Both the position numbers and the translations under genes were made by a program. A stretch of 64,000 nt of DNA, from NCBI RefSeq assembly GCF_000247695.1, contig NW_004624748.1, positions 8,246,986 through 8,310,985 of the forward strand, read 5' to 3'. The notes under the pieces are model-generated. The model saw only the letters and a list, made by a program, of their open reading frames with translations, did no database searches and had not been told where the DNA came from. This stretch comes from Heterocephalus glaber. Taxonomy: Eukaryota; Chordata; Mammalia; Rodentia; Bathyergidae. Positions 54,021 through 64,000 of this stretch are shown one piece after another. Positions within the stretch are counted from its first letter, which is position 1. Every line of letters begins with the position of its first letter.

Positions 54021-54861
54021 GCTTTTCCAACAAATCATGTGACATCCTATAAAACCTCTAAGTCACTAGTGAGGATGTTCAGTCTGTAGTCACCACCTTG
54101 AATTCTTTGATGGCAAGTCCCATCCACCACATCAGGAGGGACCAGAGAACCCTCAAGTCAGCAAAGGCATTAGGAAGCTCTGCCACATAGCTCCTTTGGC
54201 TTGTCCTTGTGGTGAGGGACAGACATGTCATCCTGCAGATAGCACATTGAGGGAGTGGGCTGAACTGCTGTCACTACCTGGCCCTCTTCTTCCTACAGTT
54301 TCTTATGCTCCTGAAGAGCCACATCCTACTTTCAGGCCAGCCACTAGACTAAACTAAGGCCATTCATGCCACCATATTTCCTTTTGTTCAGTCTGTTTCT
54401 TAAATGTAAAATTTTGGGACTAAATTAGTTGAACCTTAAAACTACCCATGCATTATTTTAATATAGGGGAGTTTTAAGCTCTATTTCAGCCACTAATGGA
54501 CAGTTTCTTCCAGTGTAAAATGGCGAACATGTCAACCTCTTACAGATACAGAAGACTTTCTTGTCAATCCTCCCCCTACCTTGTAGCCAGGCCAACCTGT
54601 AGTCTTTGCTCTCCCCAGAAAATCTTATTCTCTGCCCACACCTATACCTTCATTGTCCTCCTCCTTCCCCTCTGCCATTTATGTGACTATTCCCACATAT
54701 CTTCTAAGTCTTAATGTACACATCACCATCACAGGGAGCCCGTATGGTCCCTCACACCCCATCAGGGTCACATTTCCTTTCCCTGTGTTTTGCAGAATGC
54801 TGCACCTGATCCATCCCAGGTCCTTATCCACTGTATTCCTTTTCTATGGATCCAAGAGATC

Positions 54862-55078
54862 AGAGGTTCATAACCTATGACCTGCAGGATAATCCAAAGC
54901 ACAGACTGTTTGTCAATAATTTTACTAGCACACAGCCACACCCATTGGTTTATGTATTGTCTGTGGTTGTAGTTACAAAGGTAAGCTCAGTATCAATAAC
55001 AGAAATCATATGGCCTAAAAAGCTTAAAATATTTACTATATGGTCCTTTCTAGATAAAGCTTGCTGAGCCCTGGTACA
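54862..55078. mobile_element. hAT-type MITE
   Basis: AGAGGTTCATAACCTATGACC at the left and GCTTGCTGAGCCCTGG at the right, with ACACAGCCACACCCATTGG and CCTAAAAAGCTTAAAATATTTAC between, match a common Charlie/hAT-related short element. Confidence 0.75.
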
Positions 55079-55359
55079 GACTGTAAGATTTTTGAGGATA
55101 AGGCCTGGACCATAATCAAGGCCTCTGGTGGTACCTTTCACAGAGGGCTCACTCAGTATTTGAGGAATTAACCAAACATAAGACCTAACAGTTACTATAA
55201 ACAGTCAAAGAACTGAACCTTAACAGTCTTGGAGAATAAAGCACACATACATTCTGTATAATAAATCAATTATTTATTGAAAACTAATTTTAAAGTCTGA
55301 AGCCTAATTTTAAAAGAAAAATCTCCTAAAATAAAATCATACTAGAAAATTTATCAAGG

Positions 55360-55436
55360 GTTAGGGCTGCAGCTCAATGATAGAGCATGTGCTTGGCATG
55401 TGCACAGCAGAGCTCTAGGTTCAATCCCTAGTAATA
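55360..55436 (+). mobile_element. ID-type SINE, older copy
   Basis: GGGCTGCAGCTCAATGATAGAG and GAGCTCTAGGTTCAATCCCTAG give A and B boxes. Confidence 0.75.
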
Positions 55437-58400
55437 ATATCATCTCCACTTTTCCCCATGAGTGAAACACCCTTCATCCTGATATGACTCACACTGTGAC
55501 TGATGTGGGCTTTAAAGATAAATTAATTAAAAATTGTAAACAAACAAATAGCATCAAGATACAAACTGCCTTTATCTACTCTTCATTGACAAAAACTCTG
55601 CTGTCTTTGGGATTCCTTCACCAGCCTCATTTCCTGAGTGTCTCTCACTAAGGAAAATGAAGTGCATATGAACCAGAGGTCCATAAAGCAAAAGAAGTAG
55701 TAGAAAAAAGTTGTCACAAATTTAGGAACTCCCGACACTGAATGGAGAGTTGCCACCAACTGGAGGACGTCGAGAAAGAGAACACAGACGGCTATGTCAA
55801 AAAGAAACTGTCAATCAATAGTTCTCTCTTTATATCAGGTATTAGAAGGAAGTACTGATACAATGGTATTTTTTTGTGAGAAGATGGAGACTTTGTATGC
55901 ATAGTAAGCTGTATAACTGAATCCTCTGCCAACTCTCAGCCTTTATATTAGGTCAGCAGCTGTCCCCAGTCAGGCTGCAAAGGTGGCACCACACTGGTGC
56001 ATGAACTGGTGCATGGGTACCTTGAAGAAGAACCTTAGAGAGACTTATTATTCTGAACAGAAATTAATGGCTTGGAAATGGGCAGAGCAGTTCACTCACA
56101 GTTTGGCCTAAAGGGCAGAATTAATTGTGTTCTGTTAGTTACCATACTACTTAATGGAAAAACAGCATCCAGCAAATCCCAAGAACTGCAGCACATTAGC
56201 ATACAGATAGATCAGTGACATGAAAAATGAAAATGTGCCCAAAGAGTCCTGTGGATGCCAGAATTGACATATAAACATAGCTAGAGAACTATATCACTTC
56301 AACCTGAAAATTTAACCTTACGTGGTTTTCTACTCAGTTTTTATTTCTAGTATTTTCTTTCAGGTGGCAACCCTGTTAAGCTCACTCTTTCTCCCCATTT
56401 CCACTCATAAAGAAGTGGGGAAACCCAACAATGGTGACCATTAAAAGGAAGCCTCTATGCATGGCAGACCTGGGTGGAAATGCTACTCTGGGTGCAGTGA
56501 ATAAATATATCAATGGGCCAATAAAACTGTAATCATCCAAAACATGTTTATTAAGCAACTTATGTCTCAGGGTGCTCATCAGACATTGTACAAAGGGATT
56601 TTATTGTTACAGATTGACGAGTACAAGATAGCACCAAAGGCAATTCAGTACTGTACATATGTGGGTTATATAAATACAACTGAGGTTAAATAACTTCTAC
56701 ATACCCTGTATTTCACTAATCACCATTAAGACAGGAGGAAAAAGCTCAGATAACACATTATCATAGAAAGAATGCTTCCTGTTAAAAAATCTTATCTGAT
56801 TTAGCAGCAAGAAATCTTATATAAATATATTATTTTAACTATATGTGGGATTTTCAAATAATCTCAAATTCCCTGGATTCATGAAAATGTTCAGAAAAAT
56901 AAGATTAACATCTTAGTAGCCATGTCTGACGTGTGTTTGCACCTCAGTAAACTAATAATTTATACTGAGGAAATTAACTCCATCATCCTCCCAACCTAAG
57001 GAACATCATAAAATGAAGGATAGAGACTGGCTTGACCCTGGACCCTGGAGCAGGGTCTTCTTATATTGTAGACATCCCCAAATCCAGAAATATCTTGGGT
57101 TAGGTAAGATTCTAACTTTTCAAATTCGTCACATTGCTCCAAAAGTGGAGATAGCTGATACATAACTTTAATCTAATTTAAAAATAAAGCAGTTTGCTAG
57201 CTAGTATCACTGGAAATCAAAGGTTAAATGGAAATTTCAAGTAATTAGAGAAAGTACATTTTTCTAAAATAAAAGCAATCTTATTATTGGCTCCTGCCAT
57301 AGTAACCCAAACCCCAGGACCAAGAATGTTCCATGACTCATGGCTTTATTTGAAAATGCATACAGTCCATCATATTCTGGACCTGCAGTTACTATGTGAT
57401 GTAGCAAAAAGCAAAATGATCCATTACTTTATTCAAAAATAGAAATCACTTCTGGAAAGTGCTTTATTTAGAGTATCAGGGTAGACCTAACAAGGAAGAA
57501 GCACAAATATACAGAAATGGGTGTGTAAGCGATTCCTCCAGGTGGCACTTTAGCAGGAAGGCACCTCCCTCCTTAGAGTACTCCTGCCTAGGAGAGAGCA
57601 AGTCGGTGGTGGCCCTCCCTGGTCCTTGTCGGTGATCCCTTTGAAGGAAAACGGGAGGAATTCAACTAAATGGCCAGCTAGCACTCACCCTCCAGATCAT
57701 ACTTTCAATTTGGTCAACAGTGGTATCATCAAAGATTTTTATAGATCAAATTGGGACATGTTAGTTTCTTGCCTCCTTCGCAAGGTAATGCAAATGCTTA
57801 CTTCAAATGCCCAGCCCCAAATAAGGAATGGAGCTAAGTGGTTTGGTTTCCATGTGCTATATCTCATCTGTTCCTGTCCTGGAGCTCTCTTCTCCTTGCT
57901 CAGCGCAGCAGAAGCTCATGGGACAGGGAAGAGGACCCGTATGACACTGCTGCTGACACTGGAGGATGGAGAATGAGGTATGGGCACATTTTGTTATTAC
58001 TGTTGTTTTTTAGTGAGGGAGAGAAATTACAGAATATGAACTGCATTCTACAAAGTTTGTGCTTCTGGAAAAATCTGGTTTGTAAATATTCAGCTTCAAA
58101 AGTCAAGAGAGGACTGAAGAGATGATGGATGGGAGTGTGCAAGGCAAGGCTCAAATGGAGCAAGGAGCCTGTAATGGACCAGGGAGCCAGAGCAGAGCAT
58201 TTGGATGCACATGCAGACGTTAGGCGGACAGAGCATTCCAGTGGTAAGTGATACAGATCAGCACTATAAAGAGAACATGGACAAGACAGAAGCCTATAAG
58301 GTCCCTGGTGCGGAGGGCAGAAGTTGATTGTGGGGGTTTCTCCCCGAGTGCCAGCAGAGTGTCAACAGTCTTTTGAATGTGACGAAAATCCAACTGCAGG

Positions 58401-59400
58401 ATGTCAAACGGAGAGCAGAGATCAGCCTATTCCGAGGGCAGCCATTAGAACAGAAAGAGACAGTGCATACAATTAAAAATACACGGAAGAACAGGTGGAA
58501 AAGAAGCACACGTTTTTGGTTACTAGCAAATGGCAAGGAGTAACCCCTTAGTTCAAGCAGGTCAAACCCTTTCCACCATCAAAGACTTTTAATCCATTAC
58601 TAAAGAAAAGCAGAATATCCAGTGTGTCTTATACAAATAGGACAAAGAAATCCTGTGCCAAGATTTCAACTACTGAGTAACAGCTTATTCTGTAAGTTAT
58701 ACATCATTCTGGCATTCGGAAAGTTTTAATATTCAAGTGGTGTCATGTGCTCAATAATGGCATACAAAGAAGAGCTTTTCACTTGGGAAATTTAGGACTT
58801 AACCTAAAAACAAACTTTAAAGTTTAATCCTCACTCCTCTTCACTAGTCTCTTAATGCATCTTTTACGCTATTCTACATAGGCTGCTTCTGAAAGTTAAC
58901 ACAAACCTCTAGCTTATTTTTGTTTCAAAACTGTTGATAAACTCTGGAGAATACTTGCTCTAATTATGTCTTTACATGTCTCAAAAAGTACATTACATTT
59001 CTTTTTTTTTTGCAACTAGACATTAAACGAAGGTCTAGAGGTGGCTTCTGGGATGTATAGTTAGAATTAAAGTACATCCCTGAATAGGTTTATTATGTAA
59101 ATTTCTTCACCACAGCACAGGTGTGGTGAAGGACTAGGCCTCCATGTGTTAGCAGTTTGACAGCTACCATGCAAGAAAGCACAACACCTATTTCCTCAAC
59201 TGAATGCAAGACTTGGCTGCTCAGTATTCTGAATTGACCTGTGGCAGCCTACTGCTGTCAGGAAGCAGCTTTCTGATACGCTGAATTCCTGAACTAGAAT
59301 TTTAAGCTATGGAGCTTAAAATTTACAATGATTACAAGTGATACAACAGTAAGAGAGAAAAGTTGTGGTGTTTGCTTCCAAATTAAACAAGGATTGAAAA
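55437..59400. other. LRCH1 intron, ~4 kb without firm calls
   Basis: No exon or transposon identified. A + strand frame at 58328-58543 (QQSVNSLLNVTKIQLQDVKRR-type composition) is hydrophilic and open for 71 codons but resembles no family known to me. Confidence 0.4.
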
Positions 59401-59411
59401 TATTTGTGATA

Positions 59412-60274
59412 TATTCTATAAATAGAGCTTTATTTTCAAATTAGGCAAGGCATTTAAAATATATACAACAGTAACTTTTACATACTTTGCAGCAGTACTG
59501 CTCCTTTATTTTAGCTTTCTTGCTAATCAGATACAGATCACAGAGCAACAGAAAGATGACTCAAAGTCAAAGCCTTTCTTGTATCTGCTGAAGTTAGCTT
59601 GATAACCTCAAGTAAGTAGGAATATTACAATATCAGGGGGGTCAAAAAAGATTTAAAACATTCAATTTTACTCATGAAAGTAGAGATACTTAATAGACTT
59701 CTAGGATTAATGAATCACGTTACATGTATTCAGATCTTGCATGTTTTCTCAGTGGATCTTGAGGAATCAAGCTTCTACTGCTCAGAGTTCTCCCAAGAAT
59801 TAAAATTACACATAAATTGGATTTCACCAGAGACAGATGTTGGTTAAGGATCAACAGATGGGGATACATCTAAGAAAAGTTTTCTATTGCAGTAAGAATT
59901 TTCTAGTGCAATGTTGTACATAACCAGTGAACTGTGAGCAAAGCAGACAGTAGACAAAAGGTTTACACACAAACTGAAATATGATTTTCACAAAAATGGT
60001 ATTTCTGTGTCAAAAGCAAGCCATTCTATCTCCAGCAAATATTTCAGTACATTTCCCAGAACCCTATGGAGCATGTCTGGTCTGTTCCCCAGCAGGGGCA
60101 TCAGAGCATCTTTGCAGTTTTCAGGGTACTTATTCACGGGTACACTCCTCAGGGAGTGGCCAACACAGACCATTCTTCTCATCCAGGAAACAATTTTCAT
60201 GTCACAGAAGCTGGGCTTAATTACAGTGGTTAAGGCAGTCACAGCTTGTGGTGGTTTCAATTAAATTACAATCT
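59412..60274 (-). other. LRCH1: Candidate alternative LRCH1 3' terminal exon
   Basis: On the - strand a near-ideal acceptor, CCCCTTTTGTTTTTCTTTAG, precedes AGATTGTAATTTAATTG at 60274. In the phase used by the 49628 exon this gives Arg-Leu then a stop. About 850 bases later lies GAAAATAAAG, a poly(A) signal at 59429-59434. The interval carries no recognised transposon. It could be an alternative terminal exon that skips the 36-codon exon. The evidence is purely from signals, so confidence is low. The open frame 59988-60260 inside it has no family match. Confidence 0.3.
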
Positions 60275-61180
60275 CTAAAGAAAAACAAAAGGGGCTTAGC
60301 CTGGCTGGTAGGCAAAAATATTAACCACCATAATTAATGTATAGAAGGTGGGCTGCTATGGCCGCTTGAGGCCTGCTCTCTGATTCTACCCTGTACCACA
60401 GGGTCAAGGGCAGTCCCCACCAGCCCTCCCAATGTGTCTATGATGCAAAGTGAGGAAATTCCTGGTCTTGTGGTTTCTAAAATTTAGCCTTAATGAGAGG
60501 AATTTCAAAATAATACTTCATTTCTTTCTGAAAATTAAAACTGGAAAAATACTAAAAATAAGAAAAATTTAAAGAGACAAAACTTCATCATATATTTGTA
60601 GAGCACTGATAATTACTAACGGCATTTGAAAAAATTCAGTTAATCACTTAGAACCTTCAAAGGCAAAGGGGGATGGTGATTGCCATTATAAAGAACCAAA
60701 CCACAACCTGCAGAGGTTAGTGATTTGCTTAGAATATACACTGAGATTGCTATTGCTATTACAAGTGCGGCTGAGATTACTATTAAAGAATGGCTCATTT
60801 TCCTCAAATACTATGAAAACAAACAGAAATGTAGACAGATCTGACAACAGGTCTAGTTTTTATAGAAGTTCTAGGTACCGTATAGTCTAAAATCTAAGTG
60901 GAATCCCTATCTAGGCAGGAGTCTTATTTAGAAAATTGGAATATATTTAATTTATTTAAATATAATTTTAATTTTAAAAGTCAATATGGTAGTACCTTGG
61001 TACTCATTGTTAATTGGTTCTGGGAGGCTCTTTCTAAATATATGACAACGGACTGCCAATTTTATGGACTTAAAGTATAACTCCAATATTAGTAAGCTAA
61101 TTTATCTAGAAATGCAATTTAAAATTTTTTGAGGATTCTGCTTCTAAAATGACTTATTCTTTTTTTTTTTTTTACCTTGG
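60275..61180. other. LRCH1 intron, nothing recognised
   Basis: AT-rich with no clear repeat. Confidence 0.45.
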
Positions 61181-61249
61181 ATACTTATTTATTCTTCATA
61201 TAAATTCTATGATATGGAGTACATTGTGAGAATTGGTTAATTTATATCA

Positions 61250-62545
61250 GTATTATATTTGTAAGAGTTCTCTGCAGTATGAATTCATTAGTGAATCTCA
61301 AGGACACATCTTTGAAGAATGAACATTTTTTGTATTTGAGACAGGGCCCACTTGGGGTGACTTTTAACTATGTAGCCTAGGCTGGCCTCAAACTGTGGCT
61401 ATCATCCTGGCTTAGCGTCCCAAGTGCTGGGATTACAGGCGTGAACCATCACACCTGGCAAAAGTGAAGGTTTTTTGTCTGGTTTCACTCCAGAACAAAT
61501 CCTTTTATAACAAAATGAACATTTGATTAAAAAAACCTCACAATATTGATTACATTTGTAAGGTTGCTCCACAGTTCAATTATTTTATTTCACAGACTTG
61601 ATGCTCAGCTAATAACCTTAACATGACAACTACCTTTGTATGGCTTCCTCAAAAGTATATCACTTGGTGCCTAGTAAATTTTAAGGGTGTTGCTCTTTAG
61701 TAGGAATTGGGATGTTGATTATTGCTGGAATTCATCATGAAGTTTTAGCCATCCTCATGGCATTTCTAAGATATCAGTCATGTACAAATTTCCCAGCACA
61801 AGGTGTGATGTGCACATTCATCACTTTTCTGTGGTTTCTCTCCAGTATGGGTTATCTGATGTATACTGAAGTGTGAACACTGAAGATAGGATTTTCCAAA
61901 TTGATTAATTTTTCTAAGGTTTTTTATATATGTATATACATACACTTTCTGATGTACTTAGGATTGAATGCGTACTAAAAGATTCATGACTCTCATTCCA
62001 TTTGTGTTTCTTGTGTAAATTTTTTGGTGAATAGTAATGTCAGATTTTCACCTTAAGGGACTGTTACATCCAATATACTGGTAAGGTTTCTCTCCATTAT
62101 GGATTAGCTTATGGCTAGTAAGACTTAAATGATAATTCAAGGATTGCCTCATTTATTACACATGAAAATTATCTTTCCAGTGGGAATACTACAATGTTTG
62201 CTAAGACTCGAACACTGAATACTTCTGCCTCATTCACTACTTTCTCTCCAGGATGAAATCTCCAATGAATTCTAAGTTAGGAATTGTGAAGGAAGACCTT
62301 GCCATAGTTTTCCAGTAAGAATTACATGCTTAGCCCTAAACACACACTAATAGCTTTGCTACACTCACTGAATTTGTAAGATTTTTCTCTGCTTTGAGTG
62401 CTCCCGTGTACAAGATATCAAATTTGACTAAAGATCTTAACATATTCATTACATTTTTAAGGTTTCTCTCCAGTATGGATTCTTTGATGCTTTGCTAGAG
62501 ATGACCTATACCTGAAAACATTGGCACATTCACTGCATAAAATGA
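61250..62545 (-). pseudogene. Decayed C2H2 zinc-finger array
   Basis: On the - strand the linker coding motif (HTGEKP-type, AT(C/T)CATACTGGAGAGAAACC) recurs in worn form. On the + strand it is visible as GGTTTCTCTCCA(G/T)TATGG at 62461 and 61833, GGTTTCTCTCCATTATGG near 62085, a partial at 62241 and a degraded one at 61267. Cys and His codon spacing survives only in patches, and stops are frequent. An antisense B1-like SINE interrupts it at 61330-61462. It looks like a dead KRAB-type zinc-finger gene copy. Confidence 0.7.
61330..61462 (-). mobile_element. B1-like SINE, antisense
   Basis: TATTTGAGACAGGGCCCAC, GTAGCCTAGGCTGGCCTC, TCCCAAGTGCTGGGATTAC and CATCACACCTGGC. Confidence 0.9.
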
Positions 62546-64000
62546 CTTATTCTGAACTATGCACATATGAAAGGCTGTCAGACTCCTGACCAGAGGTAAC
62601 CAATGGGGATTCAAATGGGAAAGGATGTTTAAGTGAATAAACACAATACCAATAAAATATGGACTGATTTTATATGTTAGAGATGGGCTCTTCTAAATAA
62701 ATTGGAACTTAAAAGTTGGTATAATAATAATAAACCTATCAATGTGCCACTCTGGTTATTCAATGTAAGAATTAGTCAAGATAAACACAAAATTAAAATA
62801 AATACGTTAGTAAGAATCTCACTACTCCAAAAAAGGTGTCGGTTTTAATTTAAATTGATACTTAAATCATTGATTTGGGAGCAAAAAAGAGGTATAAGGT
62901 TCAAAGAAGATAAAGAATTCATTTCTCCTCAAGATGAAGATGAAACGAAGTAGAAGCTTTAATTTATACAATGTCTTTGAATAATGAAAATTCTTACCAA
63001 TTATATAAATATAATTTCCTAAATCCTCACAACAGGTTATAGTAGAAAATTTATTACTATTTTAAATAGAAATTCTCATTATAAACAACAAAAATGCAAA
63101 TATCAAAGGTACTGAAAAGAAAAACTCAGCCATAATTCCACTTATATTAATGCAATCTTCTTAGCATCCGAATATATTTCAGGATATTAAGTCCACTTCA
63201 TTGGTGCAGAAACTGAGGGACATCCCTGTGGACATGGGATGGAAACATGCAACCTCCTACAGTCCTGAAGGGCCCTGGGCCACGCAGACAGGCAGCAAGT
63301 GGCCACTGTCTGCCCTTAATCTGCTCTTTTCTCTGGAGGTGAAGGGCTGGGCAGCTAGTAAACAAAGCTATTTTTGAGTTCCTCCTCCCATAAAGAAGGC
63401 AAGTCTGTTAACTAGGTCCTTGCTCCTTAAAGAGTTCTGAGACTAAGGCTGCTTATTTCAAGTTGAGTAGAAAAATTTCTCTGATAAACCAAATAAATAC
63501 CTGTTTTCTATGGTCATAAATGGCCACATAACCCCAAGGCCTAACTAGGTTCAGATTCTTAGGTGACACAAAGATCTATCCTGAAGGATTCAGGAGCCCA
63601 CTAAGGCCTGTCCCTGAAACCACATGGAGGCAAGCACAGAGGCCAAAGTCAGCTGCACAATCTGAACACCACAGAGGATGTGGATGGCACCTCATCCTGC
63701 CTACAGTTCTGAATGCAGCCCACTGAAGAAGACACATTTATAGGCAAGCCACTCTAAAACCATTCTTTCCTACTTGCCAATAAAAAGTGTGATTAACATT
63801 CCAATGAAGGACAGTCCCATTCACAACCCTCAACTATTTATTCAATGAATTTTGGTACAATCCTGCCACATCCTGCACAGACACATTTCCTGCATGTTCA
63901 ACAAACCACAGACTGGTTCTGTGGTTCTAGCTGCTGAATCACACATAAATGTTTCATGAACCTTGACCAACCCTGGGGAAAATATCTGGGATTATGTCCA
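62546..64000. other. Right edge, nothing recognised
   Basis: No exon of LRCH1 with CH-domain coding could be identified here, nor any clear transposon. Confidence 0.45.

Noticed and set aside
59988..60260. 90-codon - strand frame with globular-looking composition
   Set aside because: No recognised family, and no start context or partner exons. It fits better as untranslated sequence of the candidate LRCH1 exon.
1..64000. CRISPR arrays, operons, prokaryotic mobile elements
   Set aside because: None seen. Introns, CpG island, SINEs and L1 show a mammalian nuclear sequence.

Overview
This is mammalian nuclear DNA: it has a spliced gene with long introns, a CpG island, and dense layers of SINEs, LINEs, LTRs and DNA transposons. 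The younger SINEs point to a rodent. Several copies of an ID-type SINE (tRNA-Ala-like, with A and B box and a short A tail) and B1-like 7SL SINEs, one apparently fused to an ID unit, occur alongside rodent-looking L1 and MaLR-type LTRs. The absence of obvious mouse or rat families suggests a non-muroid rodent (castorid, heteromyid or sciurid-like). That placement is inference.

The main gene is ESD (esterase D / S-formylglutathione hydrolase) on the + strand. A CpG-island promoter and non-coding exon 1 lie near 7.5 kb. Eight coding exons run from 14163 to 35141 and join in frame to 282 codons, with the catalytic Ser149, Asp226 and His260 all present. Intron 8 starts with GC instead of GT. Beyond ESD, on the - strand, a final coding exon at 49518-49628 and a long 3' UTR match the end of LRCH1 (leucine-rich repeat and calponin-homology protein). 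This is the tail-to-tail ESD/LRCH1 order known in human 13q14. A possible alternative LRCH1 terminal exon sits at about 59.4-60.3 kb.

Layout: 1-7.2 kb, repeats, including an almost complete MaLR-type element with another LTR nested inside it; 7.25-8.05 kb, CpG island and ESD exon 1; 8-14 kb, intron 1 (Tigger1 relic, an LTR with an internal duplication, SINEs); 14.2-35.1 kb, ESD exons 2-9, with intron 2 carrying an inverted mariner dimer and an L1 whose 3' UTR is duplicated, and intron 8 carrying an antisense RIDA processed pseudogene; 35.2-47.2 kb, intergenic, with L1, Tigger and LTR relics and a decayed piggyBac transposase; 47.2-49.6 kb, LRCH1 3' end; 49.6-64 kb, LRCH1 intron, including a decayed C2H2 zinc-finger relic near the right edge.

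I found no CRISPR array, operon or intact transposon. The points worth a second look are gene-structure details and transposon rearrangements rather than a new multi-gene system.
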